A stretch of 64,000 nucleotides of DNA from Paenibacillus campinasensis (GTDB taxonomy: Bacteria; Bacillota; Bacilli; Paenibacillales; Paenibacillaceae), in the NCBI RefSeq assembly GCF_002272015.1, contig NZ_NPBY01000012.1:1-64000 (forward strand). The letters are read 5' to 3'. This document shows positions 24,334 through 36,576 of this stretch, piece after piece (position 1 is the first letter of the stretch; each line of letters begins with the position of its first letter). Made by a program: the position numbers and the translations under genes. The notes under the pieces are model-generated. The model was not told the origin of the DNA and ran no database searches. It worked only from the letters and a program-made list of their open reading frames with translations.

Positions 24334-24452
24334 GAGTGATCACCTTTTGGGTTAGTTTTTGAAAAGCTGTATACAATAAGCTAAAATGTACCTGGTTCGC
24401 AAGCTGCGCCTGTTGCAGGATCACCCTGCTGTGTTACCCGTAGTTTTTACAA

Positions 24453-25673
<1,221 letters not shown>

Positions 25674-25684
25674 AATCGGCTGCT

Positions 25685-25706
25685 GCTTCATGCCGCGGTA
25701 TGAAGC
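25685..25706 (+). repeat. Palindromic hairpin between pdhA and pdhB
   Basis: GCTTCAT and ATGAAGC flank a CCGCGG core in a 22-bp near-perfect palindrome. It lies 12 nt after the pdhA stop, in the 140-nt pdhA-pdhB gap, with no T tract. It could stabilise or process the mRNA rather than terminate it. Confidence 0.5.
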
Positions 25707-25813
25707 CTTTGGTAGCATATTGATGCCAGTGCGTTGATCTGGCTGACGAGCGATATAAAGCACACATTCCGAAAGTTTATGTGAACTGTAATGTCTAAGG
25801 AGGAAATGAAGCA

Positions 25814-26791
25814 ATGGCACAAATGAACATGAAAGAAGCGATTCGCGATGCGATTCGCGTTGAATTGAGCCGCGACCCTAACGTTGTTGTCTTCGGTGAA
25901 GACGTTGGTCATGTCGGCGGTGTCTTCCGGGTAACCGAAGGGCTTCAAAAAGAATTCGGGGAAGAGCGCGTATTCGATACGCCGCTGGCTGAATCCGCAA
26001 TCGGCGGTTTGGCTGTCGGTCTTGGTATTCAGGGCTTCCGTCCGATTGCCGAGATTCAATTCGTCGGATTTATTTTTGAGGCGCTGGACCAGATGGTCGT
26101 ACAGGCAGCTCGCATGCGTTACCGTTCCGGCGGCCGTTACAACTCGCCAATCGTATTCCGTACTCCATACGGCGGCGGAGTTAAAGCGGCTGAGCTGCAC
26201 ACCGATGCGCTTGAAGGTTTGCTTGCACAATCTCCGGGTATTAAGGTTGTAGTGCCTTCCAACCCATACGATGCCAAAGGCTTGTTGATCTCGGCAATCC
26301 GTGACAACGATCCGGTATTTTTCATGGAGCACTTGAACCTGTACCATGCCTTCCGTGCGGAAGTTCCAGAAGGTGACTACACGGTGGAGATCGGCAAGGC
26401 GAATGTTGTTCGCGAAGGTTCCGACGTTACCATTATCGCTTATGGCATGATGGTACACACCGCTGCCAAAGCAGCTGAAGAGCTTGAAAAGAACGGTATT
26501 AAAGCCGAGATTATCGACCTGCGTACCGTTTCTCCTATCGATATTGACACGATCGTGGCTTCTGTTAAGAAGACAAACCGCGCTATCGTCGTTCAGGAAG
26601 CGCAGAAATCTTCCGGCGTCGCTGCCGAAGTGATTGCACAAATCAACGAAAAGGCGATCCTGCATCTGGAAGCCCCAGTGCTTCGCGTTGCACCGCCGGA
26701 TACTGTATATCCATTCGCTCAAATTGAGGATGCCTGGCTGCCTACTCCTGCACGCATCGTAGAGGCCGTTAACAAAGTCTTGAATTTCTAA
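25814..26791 (+). CDS. pdhB: Pyruvate dehydrogenase E1 component, beta subunit
   Basis: The 325-residue partner of PdhA completes the E1 heterotetramer. Family features: [20 protein letters not shown] (Glu acting on the TPP aminopyrimidine), [27 protein letters not shown], and the C-terminal [25 protein letters not shown] is 9 nt before the ATG. It lies 140 nt after pdhA, the only large gap in the operon, and 29 nt before pdhC. Codon use is strongly biased as in the rest of the operon. Confidence 0.95.
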   Translation: MAQMNMKEAIRDAIRVELSRDPNVVVFGEDVGHVGGVFRVTEGLQKEFGEERVFDTPLAESAIGGLAVGLGIQGFRPIAEIQFVGFIFEALDQMVVQAARMRYRSGGRYNSPIVFRTPYGGGVKAAELHTDALEGLLAQSPGIKVVVPSNPYDAKGLLISAIRDNDPVFFMEHLNLYHAFRAEVPEGDYTVEIGKANVVREGSDVTIIAYGMMVHTAAKAAEELEKNGIKAEIIDLRTVSPIDIDTIVASVKKTNRAIVVQEAQKSSGVAAEVIAQINEKAILHLEAPVLRVAPPDTVYPFAQIEDAWLPTPARIVEAVNKVLNF

Positions 26792-26820
26792 TCGCAGCAA
26801 ATTTCTAGGGAGGTTTTACA

Positions 26821-28134
26821 GTGGCAAAATTTGAATATCGTTTCCCAGAGCTGGGTGAAGGGCTGCATGAAGGTGAAATCATCAAAATGCACATCAAGCC
26901 TGGCGACAAAGTAACAGACGACGACATCATCATGGAAGTACAGAACGACAAGGCAGTCGTGGAAGTTCCTTGTCCCGTAAACGGTACGGTTCAGGAGGTT
27001 TTTGCCAAGGACGGTCAAGTGTGCCGTGTCGGTGAAGTTGTTGCTGTTATCGATGCTGAAGGTGACATTCCGGATCAAGGCGGTCATGCTGACGAGCAAG
27101 CGGCTCAAGAAGCTGACGCAGCTCAAGGCAGTGCGGATACTACCTCTTCTCCTGCTCAAAACGCTCCGTCGGATGCGAAGCAGGGCGAAGCTGGCGCTGC
27201 AGCAGCACCGGCTGCACCTAACCGTGAAGTGTTGGCGACGCCAAGCGTTCGCAAGTTTGCTCGCGAGCAAGGCGTTGACATTGCTCAAGTGCAAGGCACT
27301 GGCAACAACGGCAAAGTGACTCGCGAGGATGTGGAAGCATTCAAGAACGGCGGCGGTCAAGCAGCAGCGGCAGCTCCTGCGCAAGAAGCGACTTCCGGTA
27401 CTGCAGCAGCAGCTCCAGCAGTTGATGCACGTGCTGAAGAAGAACGCGTTCCGTTCAAGGGCATCCGCAAAGCGATCTCCAATGCGATGGTTAAATCGGC
27501 ATACACCGCTCCGCACGTTACGATTATGGACGAAGTGGATGTAACCGAGCTGGTGGCGTTCCGTACGCGCATGAAGCCAATCGCAGAGAAGAAAGGCACG
27601 AAAGTGACCTATCTGCCATTCATCGTTAAAGCGCTCGTTGCGGCTTGCCGTCAATTCCCTGCGCTCAACGCGATGATCGACGAAGAAGCGAACGAGATCG
27701 TATACAAAAAGTACTACCACATCGGTATCGCTACTGACACAGACAACGGCCTGATCGTGCCGGTTATCAAGGATGCTGACCGTAAGAGCATCTGGATGAT
27801 CGCTGACAGCATCCGTGATCTGGCTGCTCGTGGACGCGAAGGAAAACTCGGTCCGAACGAAATGAAAGGCAGCACCATTTCCATCACTAACATCGGTTCC
27901 GCTGGCGGTATGTTCTTCACTCCGATCATCAACTTCCCAGAAGTTGCGATTCTCGGAACAGGACGTATCTCGGAGAAAGCCGTTGTGAAGAACGGCGAAG
28001 TTGTGGCTGCTCCAGTGATGGCGCTGTCCCTGAGCTTCGACCACCGCATCATCGATGGTGCAACAGCACAAAACTTTATGAACTATATTAAAGAGCTGCT
28101 CGCAAACCCTGAGCTGCTTGTTATGGAGGTGTAA
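26821..28134 (+). CDS. pdhC: Dihydrolipoamide acetyltransferase (E2 of pyruvate dehydrogenase)
   Basis: The 437-residue protein forms the complex core. A single N-terminal lipoyl domain (1-80) has the modifiable Lys44 in QNDKAVVEV. An Ala/Pro-rich linker (80-130) leads to the E1/E3-binding domain (about 136-172, [19 protein letters not shown]). A second Ala-rich linker follows, then the catalytic domain (about 210-437) with the active-site [12 protein letters not shown]. The start is GTG with AGGGAGG upstream. The linkers are poly-Ala runs encoded by GCA/GCT repeats, which may vary between strains. It is followed after 3 nt by pdhD. Confidence 0.95.
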   Translation: MAKFEYRFPELGEGLHEGEIIKMHIKPGDKVTDDDIIMEVQNDKAVVEVPCPVNGTVQEVFAKDGQVCRVGEVVAVIDAEGDIPDQGGHADEQAAQEADAAQGSADTTSSPAQNAPSDAKQGEAGAAAAPAAPNREVLATPSVRKFAREQGVDIAQVQGTGNNGKVTREDVEAFKNGGGQAAAAAPAQEATSGTAAAAPAVDARAEEERVPFKGIRKAISNAMVKSAYTAPHVTIMDEVDVTELVAFRTRMKPIAEKKGTKVTYLPFIVKALVAACRQFPALNAMIDEEANEIVYKKYYHIGIATDTDNGLIVPVIKDADRKSIWMIADSIRDLAARGREGKLGPNEMKGSTISITNIGSAGGMFFTPIINFPEVAILGTGRISEKAVVKNGEVVAAPVMALSLSFDHRIIDGATAQNFMNYIKELLANPELLVMEV

Positions 28135-28137
28135 CTA

Positions 28138-29559
28138 ATGGTAGTAGGAGATGCTTCTCTTGATATCGATACACTAGTCATTGGTGCTGGACCTGGAGGT
28201 TACGTGGCGGCGATTCGTGCCGCCCAGCTGGGTCAAAAGGTACTGATCGTGGATAAATCTGAGGTTGGCGGCGTGTGCTTGAACCGCGGCTGTATTCCTT
28301 CCAAAGCGCTGATCTCGGCTGCTCATCAATTTGAGCAAGCTAGCCATGCAAGCCAGTTCGGCGTGAACGTTGAAAACGTAAGCGTGGATTTCAGCAAAAC
28401 ACAGGAGTTCAAGAACAGTGTTGTCAAAAAGCTGACCGGCGGCGTTGGTTCCTTGCTGAAAGGCAACAAGGTTGAAATTTTCAAAGGCGAGTGCATGTTC
28501 ATCAACGAGAACGAAGCGCGTGTGTTTAATGAAAACGAGTCTCCGCGCTATCGCTTCAAAAACTGCATCATCGCTACAGGTTCCCGTCCAATCGAGCTGA
28601 AAGCATTCCCGTTTGGCGGACGGATTCTGTCCTCCACCGAAGCGCTTGAGCTTGAAGAACTGCCGAAGAGCCTTATCGTGATCGGCGGTGGATACATCGG
28701 TGCTGAGCTGGGTCAAATGTTCTCCAAATTCGGCACGAAAGTAACCATCATTGAAGGTATGGAATCCATCCTGAACGGATTCGATCCGGATATGACCAAA
28801 CTGGTTGCGAAGAACATGCAAAAAACCGGCGTGGAAATCGTAACTAACGCGAAAGCGGAAAGCGCAGAGCAAACCGACAAGGACGTGACTGTGAAGTACT
28901 CCGTTAACGGCGAAACGAAAGAAGTGACCGCAGACTACCTGCTGGTGACTGTCGGCCGTCGTCCTAACACGGACGGAGAGCTCGGTCTTGATCTGATCAA
29001 CATCGAAATGACCGATCGCGGTCTGATCAAAGTTGACCATCAAGGACGCACCAACCATCCGCATATCTTTGCGATCGGTGACGTTGTTCCTGGACCAGCT
29101 CTGGCACACAAAGCTTCCTACGAAGGTAAAGTGGCTGCTGAAGCAATCGCAGGCCTGCCATCCGTGGTGGACTACAAATGCGTACCGGCAGTGGCTTTCA
29201 CAGATCCAGAATGCTCCAGCGTAGGTCTGACGGAAGCGCAAGCGAAAGAGCAAGGCTACAAAGCGAAATCCGCGAAGTTCCCGTTTGCGGGTAACGGACG
29301 CGCATTGTCCTTGAACAGCCCTGACGGTTTCGTGAAAATCGTTGCTGACGAAGAAACAGGTCTTGTTCTGGGTGCTCACATCGCAGGTATCGAAGCTTCC
29401 AACCTGATTGCTGAGCTTGGTCTCGCAATCGAAATGGGTGCAACGCTTGAGGATATCGCATTGACTATCCATGCTCACCCAACGCTTGGTGAAATCGTGG
29501 CGGAAAGTGCCGAGCTTGTTCTTGGCCATCCAATTCACGTGGTAGCACCGCGCAAGTAA
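28138..29559 (+). CDS. pdhD: Dihydrolipoamide dehydrogenase (E3)
   Basis: The 473-residue FAD/NAD flavoprotein reoxidises the E2 lipoyl group. FAD motif [18 protein letters not shown], redox disulfide in [13 protein letters not shown] (C-x4-C), NAD motif [18 protein letters not shown] ribityl loop FAIGDV, and the C-terminal catalytic His-Glu in HAHPTLGE are all present. Its ATG is 3 nt after the pdhC stop, so translation is coupled. It may also serve other keto-acid complexes of the cell. A strong terminator follows 40 nt later. Confidence 0.96.
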   Translation: MVVGDASLDIDTLVIGAGPGGYVAAIRAAQLGQKVLIVDKSEVGGVCLNRGCIPSKALISAAHQFEQASHASQFGVNVENVSVDFSKTQEFKNSVVKKLTGGVGSLLKGNKVEIFKGECMFINENEARVFNENESPRYRFKNCIIATGSRPIELKAFPFGGRILSSTEALELEELPKSLIVIGGGYIGAELGQMFSKFGTKVTIIEGMESILNGFDPDMTKLVAKNMQKTGVEIVTNAKAESAEQTDKDVTVKYSVNGETKEVTADYLLVTVGRRPNTDGELGLDLINIEMTDRGLIKVDHQGRTNHPHIFAIGDVVPGPALAHKASYEGKVAAEAIAGLPSVVDYKCVPAVAFTDPECSSVGLTEAQAKEQGYKAKSAKFPFAGNGRALSLNSPDGFVKIVADEETGLVLGAHIAGIEASNLIAELGLAIEMGATLEDIALTIHAHPTLGEIVAESAELVLGHPIHVVAPRK

Positions 29560-29597
29560 GGACTGATTCATCAAGGACCTCATGTGTTCTATACGGA

Positions 29598-29645
29598 GGC
29601 TGCCTCGGCCGGGTTGTCATGACCTGGCCTGGGCAGTCTTTTTTT
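29598..29645 (+). terminator. Terminator of the pdh operon
   Basis: A long GC-rich stem starting GGCTGCC (29598-29604) pairs with GGCAGTC (29632-29638), with an internal inverted repeat around GTCATGAC, and ends in seven T (29639-29645). Confidence 0.85.
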
Positions 29646-29725
29646 ATATCAATGTATGTGACTGAAAAGTAGCGTTATGATAAACTATGAGCTAAGACAT
29701 CAGGACGAAGAAGGTAGGTTGTAGG

Positions 29726-30520
29726 ATGAGAAATTACTTGGAACTGCTGCAGGATATTATGGACAATGGCGTGAAGAAAGAGGACCGCACCGGGACCGGG
29801 ACATTGTCGGTTTTCGGGCGTCAGCTCCGGTTTGATCTATCCCAAGGCTTCCCCCTTGTGACAACGAAGCGGATTCATATCAAGTCTGTGGTGCATGAGC
29901 TGCTCTGGTTCCTCAGAGGGGACACGAACATCCATTATCTGAAGGAGAACGGGGTGCGCATCTGGGACGAGTGGGCGGATGCGAACGGGGATTTGGGCCC
30001 GGTGTACGGCTCGCAGTGGCGCGCCTGGGAGGCCCCGGACGGCCGTAAAATCGATCAGATTGCAAACGTGATTGAAGCCATCAAGAACAACCCGGACTCC
30101 AGACGCCATATGGTCAGCGCATGGAATGTGGCGGAGATCGACAATATGAAGCTGCCGCCATGCCATTTCGTATTTCAGTTCTATGTAGCCGAAGGCAAAC
30201 TCTCCTGCATGCTGACGATGCGTTCGGTGGATACGTTCCTCGGGCTTCCGTTCAACATCGCCAGCTATGCGCTCTTGACCCACATGGTCGCCCAGCAATG
30301 TGATCTTGAGCCAGGTGAATTCATCTGGTCCGGCGGGGATGTACACATTTATCTCAACCATCTGGAGCAGGTGAAGACCCAGCTTGCGCGTGAGCCGTAC
30401 GCGCTTCCGAAGCTGATCATCAAGCGCAAGCCAGATAGCATTTTCGATTACCAATATGAAGATTTCGAGTTTGAGGGTTATCAGCATCATCCAACGATCA
30501 AAGCAGAGGTAGCCGTCTAA
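29726..30520 (+). CDS. thyA: Thymidylate synthase (ThyA type)
   Basis: The 264-residue protein equals E. coli ThyA in length and makes dTMP from dUMP with methylene-tetrahydrofolate. Visible motifs: [17 protein letters not shown] (phosphate-binding Arg), [11 protein letters not shown], the nucleophile Cys in [12 protein letters not shown], and [23 protein letters not shown] precedes the ATG. It makes dihydrofolate as by-product, which the next gene (folA, 88 nt downstream) reduces, so the two are a functional pair and probably one transcript. Confidence 0.97.
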   Translation: MRNYLELLQDIMDNGVKKEDRTGTGTLSVFGRQLRFDLSQGFPLVTTKRIHIKSVVHELLWFLRGDTNIHYLKENGVRIWDEWADANGDLGPVYGSQWRAWEAPDGRKIDQIANVIEAIKNNPDSRRHMVSAWNVAEIDNMKLPPCHFVFQFYVAEGKLSCMLTMRSVDTFLGLPFNIASYALLTHMVAQQCDLEPGEFIWSGGDVHIYLNHLEQVKTQLAREPYALPKLIIKRKPDSIFDYQYEDFEFEGYQHHPTIKAEVAV

Positions 30521-30608
30521 ACAAACACGCTTCGTGCGGATCAGACTTATCTTGCATCCATGACCCGTGCAGGAGAACCCCGCAGTTAATGATGAAAGGA
30601 GGTTGTTT

Positions 30609-31109
30609 ATGACGATATCGATGATATGGGCAATGGGGAAAGACCAGGTGATTGGCCGAAATGGAGGCATGCCGTGGCATTTGCCGAAAGATATGGCGTA
30701 TTTCAAAAGAATGACGCTAAACAAGCCAATCCTGATGGGCAGGAAAACATGGGAATCGTTCGGCAGCAAGCCGCTCCCGAACCGGACCAACATTGTGCTG
30801 ACGCGCGATCCGGGCTTTCAGCTGAAGCCGGAGGAAGGTATCGTCATCCATGAGCTGGAAGATGCGCTCGCTTATGAGGGCGAGCAGGAGCTGATGGTCA
30901 TCGGCGGTGCGCAAATCTATGAGCTCATGCTGCCAAAAGCGGATCGGCTCTATGTCACTTTTATCGACCATGCGTTTGAAGGGGACACCTTCTTCCCGGA
31001 AGTGAACTGGGAGGAATGGCAGGTGGTAGAAGAGGTGCCGGGCATCACGGACGAGAACAATCCATACCGCTATCGCTTTGTCACCTATGAGCGCAAGGTT
31101 CGCAAATAA
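30609..31109 (+). CDS. folA: Dihydrofolate reductase
   Basis: The 166-residue enzyme reduces dihydrofolate with NADPH. Motifs: IWAMGKDQVIGRNGGMPWHLPKD (substrate loop; Asp27 equivalent is in LPKDM), MGRKTWESFG, and VIGGAQIYELML. The start is fixed by AAAGGAGG 5 nt upstream; an earlier in-frame start lies in non-coding sequence. It regenerates the folate consumed by ThyA. No resistance-type substitution can be judged by eye. Confidence 0.96.
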   Translation: MTISMIWAMGKDQVIGRNGGMPWHLPKDMAYFKRMTLNKPILMGRKTWESFGSKPLPNRTNIVLTRDPGFQLKPEEGIVIHELEDALAYEGEQELMVIGGAQIYELMLPKADRLYVTFIDHAFEGDTFFPEVNWEEWQVVEEVPGITDENNPYRYRFVTYERKVRK

Positions 31110-31438
31110 GAGGCCATAAATTCCTGCTCCCTGATATTACTATCGCCGATAGAGACTTTTATAGTCGAAAAATACAAATGATCATGCATATAATCCATTT
31201 AACATGCAAAAAGTGAAGTGCTACTATATCTCTAATGTTTATACATGAAGTTGTTTATTTAGCCAGGAACCGCAAGCTTTCGGCAGACTGATAAAAATTT
31301 TACTTGGCATAAATAAAAAAGTTGTATCAGCTTCTTCACGGTTTCTTCGATATAAATCGATCGGTTATTGTTGATTTATGATATGATATTTTGTACATGT
31401 ATTTCACCAGTGATAGAACGGATGGGGGTAAAAGCAGT
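31110..31438. other. AT-rich intergenic region before gltD
   Basis: This 329-nt stretch has no supported ORF, hairpin or riboswitch-like core. It is much more AT-rich than its surroundings. TATGAT-like -10 sequences occur near 31382, but no convincing -35 is paired with them. A GGGGG ribosome site for gltD lies at 31424-31428. Confidence 0.5.
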
Positions 31439-32926
31439 ATGTCAACACCAACAGGATTTATGGAATATCAGCGTCAGCTACCGGCAGACCGGGATCCGGC
31501 AGAGCGCGTTAAAGACTGGGAAGAGTTTCATAAACATTTAGAAGAAGAAGAGCTTCAGACCCAGGGAGCACGTTGTATGGACTGTGGTACGCCATACTGC
31601 CACACAGGTATCGACATGATTGGCGGAACGTCCGGGTGTCCGATTCACAATTTGATTCCGGAATGGAACAACCTCGTATACCGCGGGTTATGGAGAGAAG
31701 CGCTGGAGCGTCTGCACAAGACCAACAACTTCCCTGAGTTTACCGGACGCGTGTGTCCTGCGCCTTGCGAAGGCTCCTGTACGGTAGGATTGATCGGCCA
31801 GCCCGTGACGATCAAATCGATTGAGCAGGCGATTATTGACAAGGGCTTCGAAGAGGGCTGGGTCGTTCCTGAGCCGCCTGAGAAGCGCACAGGGCGTCGT
31901 ATCGCCATCGTTGGCTCCGGACCTGCGGGTCTGGCTGCAGCGGCCCAGCTGAACAAAGCAGGCCACTCTGTGACCGTGTTCGAGCGTTCCGACCGGGTAG
32001 GCGGACTGCTTACGTACGGCATTCCGTCGATGAAGCTGGACAAGGGCGTTGTACAGCGCCGTGTGGATCTGCTGGCGGCCGAAGGCGTGGAGTTCGTGGT
32101 GAACACCGAGATTGGCAAAGACATCCCGGCACAGCAGCTTGTGGATGAGTATGATGCGGTCGTTCTGTGCGGTGGTGCAACAAAGCCGCGTGAATTCAAC
32201 ATTGAAGGCAGCGATTTGAAAGGCGTTCATTATGCGATGGACTACCTGAATGGCACGATCAAGAGCTACCTTGACTCCGGTCTTCAGGATGGAAATTATA
32301 TTTCCGCTAAAGACAAGGACGTTATCGTCATCGGGGGCGGGGACACCGGCTCTGACTGTGTGGCAACCGCACTTCGTCACGGCTGCCGGAGTGTCACCCA
32401 GTTCGGTACGCACAAGCGTCCACCGCTGGAGCGCGATCCGATTGCCAACCCGTGGCCGCAATTCCCGAATGTGTATACCCTCGATTATGCACATGAGGAA
32501 GCGAAGGCGCTGTTCGGCGAAGATCCGCGTGAGTTCTCGATCATGACGACCAAATTTGTCGGCGACGAGAACGGCAACCTGAAAGAGCTTCATACGGTTC
32601 AAATCGAGCGGATCGTGGATGAAACCGGCCGCAAAATCTATCAGCCGATTCCGGGCACGGAAAAAGTATTCCCGGCTCAGATGGCGCTGATCGCAATCGG
32701 CTTCGACGGACCAGAGCAAACGCTGGTTCAGCAGCTGGGGCTGGAGACAGACCGCCGCACGAACGTGAAGGCGCCTTACGGCAAATATACCACCAATGTT
32801 GACAAGGTGTTTGCTGCCGGGGATATGCGCCGGGGCCAAAGCCTGGTTGTATGGGCGATCAACGAAGGCCGCGAGGTGGCTCGCGAGGTTGACAAGTATT
32901 TGATGGGCTCTACGGTTTTGGTTTAA
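31439..32926 (+). CDS. gltD: Glutamate synthase small subunit (GltD) family oxidoreductase
   Basis: The 495-residue flavoprotein has N-terminal Fe-S cysteines ([33 protein letters not shown]). FAD-binding [15 protein letters not shown] follows, then NADPH-binding [19 protein letters not shown] and a second FAD motif, [18 protein letters not shown]. It feeds NADPH electrons to the large subunit GltA/GltB for glutamate synthesis. The large subunit gene is not in this window, so the pair is split here. The ATG at 31439 gives the usual [12 protein letters not shown] start; the longer frame upstream is rejected. Related stand-alone GltD-like enzymes exist, so a different partner is possible. Confidence 0.9.
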   Translation: MSTPTGFMEYQRQLPADRDPAERVKDWEEFHKHLEEEELQTQGARCMDCGTPYCHTGIDMIGGTSGCPIHNLIPEWNNLVYRGLWREALERLHKTNNFPEFTGRVCPAPCEGSCTVGLIGQPVTIKSIEQAIIDKGFEEGWVVPEPPEKRTGRRIAIVGSGPAGLAAAAQLNKAGHSVTVFERSDRVGGLLTYGIPSMKLDKGVVQRRVDLLAAEGVEFVVNTEIGKDIPAQQLVDEYDAVVLCGGATKPREFNIEGSDLKGVHYAMDYLNGTIKSYLDSGLQDGNYISAKDKDVIVIGGGDTGSDCVATALRHGCRSVTQFGTHKRPPLERDPIANPWPQFPNVYTLDYAHEEAKALFGEDPREFSIMTTKFVGDENGNLKELHTVQIERIVDETGRKIYQPIPGTEKVFPAQMALIAIGFDGPEQTLVQQLGLETDRRTNVKAPYGKYTTNVDKVFAAGDMRRGQSLVVWAINEGREVAREVDKYLMGSTVLV

Positions 32927-32963
32927 TCCAATCCGAAAATATGATATATTAATAGATACAGAT

Positions 32964-32993
32964 AAGGACTTCGCGCTGGCGAAGTCCTTTTTT
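32964..32993 (+). terminator. Terminator of gltD
   Basis: Perfect 11-bp stem AAGGACTTCGC/GCGAAGTCCTT with loop GCTG, followed by T32988-T32993. Confidence 0.9.
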
Positions 32994-33080
32994 AGAGGCA
33001 AGGATATGTTTAATCTTGCCAATATCGACAATGAAACGGCTTAAGATAAGTTTCTGTGTGGTAGTAGGAGGAGAGTCGAA

Positions 33081-35492
33081 TTGAAGACGCTGGTCATTGC
33101 CGAAAAGCCGGATATGGGGCGCAATATTGCCGCCGTGATTGAACCCCGGGCCAAGAACAATCGGACGTATCTGGAAGGGGAGCAGTACATCATCACATGG
33201 GCGATCGGTCATCTGGTCGGTTTGGCCGAACCGGAGGCGTATGACTCGAAGTATAAAAGATGGAATTTCAACGATCTGCCGATCATTCCCGAGCGATTCA
33301 AGATCGTGCCAAACCCGAAAACGAAGGATCAGCTGAAAGTGATCGGCGAGCTGGCCAAACGCTGCAGCAGCATTGTCAACGCCTGTGATGCAGGGCGCGA
33401 GGGGCAGTATATTTTTGCCTTAATCCAGCAGCAGTTAAAGCTCAGCCAGCCGGTCAAAAGACTGTGGATTTCCGACCTGACAGCCGAAAGCATTGCCAAA
33501 GGCTTTGCCGAGCTGAGAGATGGCGCGGAATTTGAATATCTGACCCAAGCGGCAAGAGCGCGCAGCGAAGCGGATTGGCTGATCGGCATGAATGCATCCC
33601 GCGCGTTTACGACCAAGCATCATACGCTCCTGTCCGTGGGCCGGGTGCAGACTCCGGTTCTGGCGCTGATCTATGACCGTGAGAAAGAGATTGAGGCGTT
33701 TGAGTCGCAGACCTTTTACGATGTGAAGGCGTTGTTCCAGCAGGATGAACTGGAGTATGCAGGAACCTGGCAGGGAGAGCGGCTGACTTCGAAGGAGAAG
33801 GCCGATGAGATTGCAGGCAAGGTGAAGGGGAAAACCGGAAGAGTTGCAAAGTATGAAGTCAAGGAGACGAAGGAATATCCGTTCAAGCTGTATGATCTAA
33901 CCTTGCTTCAGCGTGAAGCGAACGCGAAGTTCGGCTATTCCGCGAAAAAAACGCTGGACATTGCCCAGGCGCTGTATGAGCGGCATAAAGTGATCTCTTA
34001 TCCCCGTACGAACTCCAACTATGTAAACGAACAGAATATCGACGGGATGCATAAAGCGCTGCACATGCTGAAATCGACACCGTATAAGGAGATGGCGGAA
34101 GCGGCAGATCCGGGCCGGGTACATAAAAACAACAGGGCGGTCTGCAATCCGCAGCGGGTCGAGGATCACCATGCAATTCTGCCGACGCTGAAGCGTCCGG
34201 GCACGTTGAGCAAGGAAGAGCAGCAGATTTATGATCTGATCATCATCCGTTTTCTGTCCCATTTCTACCCGCCGGCGATGTATAAGCAGCATACGGTTAT
34301 GACAGAGGTGGAAGAGGAGACCTTCAAGACCAACATCAAGGAGCTGCTGTCTCTCGGCTGGAAGGTGCTGTTGGAGAAGGAGCAGGGGGAGAAGGAGAAG
34401 AAGCGGTCCAAATCATCCAAGAAAGGCAAAGAGGATGAGGAGGAAGAAACGCTGGAATGGAATGATCGCCCGTTTGTGATCCAGCCGGAGCTTCCGGTTC
34501 AGTGCAAGCGCTCCGAAGTAAAGGAGAAGGCCACCCAGCCGCCCAAAAGTTATACGGAGGGGACGCTGCTGAAAGCGATGGAAAGCGCGGGCAAATCGAT
34601 GGAAAACGAAGAGCTTCGCGATGCGATGAAGGAGAGCGGGCTCGGCACGCCGGCCACCCGTGCAGCCACGATTGAGCGGCTGAAGAAGGTTGGCTATATT
34701 ACGATGCAGGGCAAACGGATCACCGTGACCCAAAAAGGGAGATCCGCGGTGGAGCTGATCCGGCATGCAGGCGTTGAGCTGCTGGCGTCACCGGAGATGA
34801 CCGGGCAATGGGAGCGGAGGCTGAACCAGATTTCCAAAGGGGAAGCGTCTGCGGAACATTTCATGCACAATGTGCAGAAGTTTACACTTTCGATCATCAG
34901 CAAGGTGTCGACGCAAAGACCTGCCCCGCCGTCGATGTTTGAATCGGAGAAGGATCGCGCGAAAGGCAAGGGGCGCGCCGGAGGCAGAGGCGGTAAAGCC
35001 GCATCGACTGCGGGCTCGGGTACGGTGAAGGGCCGCACGACGCGAACGAACGATGCTGGTCCTGGTCAGGAATCCGGACAGGTACGGGAACAAGCTCGTA
35101 TTCAAGGATCTGCACAAGGGCAATCACGTGGTCAAGCAGAACGTATGCAGGATACCGGATTGTCTGCTGCAAGCAAGCCGGTAACTCCTGCGGCAAGAGA
35201 AACCTTCGGCATCTGCCCGAAGCAGGGCTGCGGCGGTCAGATTATCGAGGGCCGCAAGGGCTATGGCTGCACGCACTTCAAGCAGGGCTGCGGATTTGTC
35301 ATCTGGAAGGAGTTTGCCGGCAAAAAAATTTCGCATCCGATGCTGAAATCGCTGCTGTCCCAAGGGAAAACACAGCTGCTGTCGTTCAAGCGGGAGGATG
35401 GATCCTCATATAAGGCGCGGATTGTACTAAGCGCTACCGGGGATGGCAAGCTGGCACTGCAGCCAGAGGCAGCAAATGAAGCTGCGCGGTAA
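33081..35492 (+). CDS. topB: DNA topoisomerase III (type IA)
   Basis: The 803-residue enzyme cuts and rejoins single strands and resolves replication or recombination intermediates. TOPRIM: VIAEKPDMGRNIA and NACDAGREGQ. The catalytic Tyr is in VISYPRTNSNYV. ARARSEADWLIGMNASRAFT and SVGRVQTPVL are typical. A Lys/Glu-rich insertion lies near 430-455. After the core (to about 620) is a Gly/Arg/Gln-rich linker of some 70 residues. The C-terminal zinc-ribbon-like module (CPKQGCGGQ, GCTHFKQGCGF) matches the DNA-binding tail of such proteins. The start is TTG with GGAGGAG upstream. The gene is monocistronic. Confidence 0.93.
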   Translation: MKTLVIAEKPDMGRNIAAVIEPRAKNNRTYLEGEQYIITWAIGHLVGLAEPEAYDSKYKRWNFNDLPIIPERFKIVPNPKTKDQLKVIGELAKRCSSIVNACDAGREGQYIFALIQQQLKLSQPVKRLWISDLTAESIAKGFAELRDGAEFEYLTQAARARSEADWLIGMNASRAFTTKHHTLLSVGRVQTPVLALIYDREKEIEAFESQTFYDVKALFQQDELEYAGTWQGERLTSKEKADEIAGKVKGKTGRVAKYEVKETKEYPFKLYDLTLLQREANAKFGYSAKKTLDIAQALYERHKVISYPRTNSNYVNEQNIDGMHKALHMLKSTPYKEMAEAADPGRVHKNNRAVCNPQRVEDHHAILPTLKRPGTLSKEEQQIYDLIIIRFLSHFYPPAMYKQHTVMTEVEEETFKTNIKELLSLGWKVLLEKEQGEKEKKRSKSSKKGKEDEEEETLEWNDRPFVIQPELPVQCKRSEVKEKATQPPKSYTEGTLLKAMESAGKSMENEELRDAMKESGLGTPATRAATIERLKKVGYITMQGKRITVTQKGRSAVELIRHAGVELLASPEMTGQWERRLNQISKGEASAEHFMHNVQKFTLSIISKVSTQRPAPPSMFESEKDRAKGKGRAGGRGGKAASTAGSGTVKGRTTRTNDAGPGQESGQVREQARIQGSAQGQSRGQAERMQDTGLSAASKPVTPAARETFGICPKQGCGGQIIEGRKGYGCTHFKQGCGFVIWKEFAGKKISHPMLKSLLSQGKTQLLSFKREDGSSYKARIVLSATGDGKLALQPEAANEAAR

Positions 35493-35566
35493 ATCGTGCG
35501 CACTACGGGTTCATCCTGTGCTCCATTCATTCATCCGCTCGCTTGTCGAGTGTGATCAACACTGAA

Positions 35567-35636
35567 CAGCACGTATACAACAGGGCTGCCGATCGGTCAA
35601 TGTGCAATGACCTTTCAGGCAGCCCTGTTTGTGCTG
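35567..35636 (+). terminator. Long compound hairpin after topB
   Basis: CAGCAC 35567-35572 pairs with GTGCTG 35631-35636. A 12-bp perfect stem (AACAGGGCTGCC 35579-35590 with GGCAGCCCTGTT 35618-35629) nests inside it, and a small GGTCA/TGACC helix nests inside that. There is only a TTT within, so termination is plausible but not certain. The rest of the 35493-35760 gap holds nothing I can name. Confidence 0.5.
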
Positions 35637-35760
35637 ACAGTTGGTATAGCTATATAGGTGCTGCTTGCTTCTCACGCCAGCGTTACGTCTTCCATTCCAA
35701 ACCCCTGGAGTAGATGTTCGCTTGAGGCAGCGTTAGGCGATGCCTCAATGACAACAGGTA

Positions 35761-36498
35761 CTACGTGAGGTGGTTGTGGATGACCTCCGGCACTTCGGTC
35801 AGGGCGGATACGGTGTACAGCACATGATGCGGCTTGACGTTGATTTCAACGAGGTTGTATTCCCATTCCAGCTTTTGTTCGATATAGATGCAGTTGATGC
35901 CGGCCGACAGGGCAGGCATAACATCGGTACGCAACGAATTGCCGATCATCCAGGTGCAATGGCGATCGAAATGCTTCAGCGTGAGAATGTTCTCAAGCGC
36001 TTCTACGTTTTTGTGCTGGCGAATATAGATACGATCGTCAAAATAATCGGCAAGCTTCATCTGCTCAATCTTGCGCTGCTGGATCCGAGCTTCCCCGCCG
36101 GTATACAGATACAGGTGATGGCCTTCGCCGCGAAGCCGCTCCAGCGTTTCGACCATCCCGGGATAAGCCTCAACTTCCTGTTCATACACGCTCATTCCGA
36201 GCGAGAACAGCTGCTTCTCTTCTTCCGCGTTCAACTCGCGTCCGTATTGTTCGCTGAAGAAGCGGTAGGTGGCAATGAGCGACTCAGGAAAGTTCACGCT
36301 GGCGAAGCCCACCTTGTTCACGCCGGCCACATCGATTTCGATCTGCTTGGCGCGAACCAGTTCGGTGGTAAGCCCGTACGGCTCAAACCAGGCGGTCATC
36401 TGCTCGAAATATTCTCCCAGAACAAGCTCGAAATATTTATTGCAATGAATCAATGTATCATCCAAATCAAAGATAAGATGCTGCGATTGTTGGTTCAT
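35761..36498 (-). CDS. HAD superfamily hydrolase
   Basis: The 245-residue protein has motif I LIFDLDDTLIHC, motif II LYLYTGGE, the Lys in IYIRQHKNVEAL, and motif IV MIGNSLRTDVMPALSAG. A cap of about 80 residues between motifs I and II marks subclass I. It should be a cytosolic small-molecule phosphatase (phosphoglycolate-phosphatase-like); substrate unknown. GAAGGAGATC precedes the ATG. It lies downstream of, and on the same strand as, the winged-helix regulator gene, 78 nt away. Confidence 0.85.
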   Translation of the reverse strand: MNQQSQHLIFDLDDTLIHCNKYFELVLGEYFEQMTAWFEPYGLTTELVRAKQIEIDVAGVNKVGFASVNFPESLIATYRFFSEQYGRELNAEEEKQLFSLGMSVYEQEVEAYPGMVETLERLRGEGHHLYLYTGGEARIQQRKIEQMKLADYFDDRIYIRQHKNVEALENILTLKHFDRHCTWMIGNSLRTDVMPALSAGINCIYIEQKLEWEYNLVEINVKPHHVLYTVSALTEVPEVIHNHLT

Positions 36499-36576
36499 AA
36501 GTGATCTCCTTCTCGGTGCAGGAAAATATAAAATTGCTTCATCCTCTTATCGGTGACAGGCCCAGCACACCACCTT

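Noticed and set aside
25688-29583. Three long minus-strand open frames (370, 427 and 469 codons) opposite pdhB, pdhC and pdhD
   Set aside because: They are shadows caused by the strong codon bias of the pdh genes: Cys/His/Arg/Phe-rich translations, no ribosome sites, no motifs.
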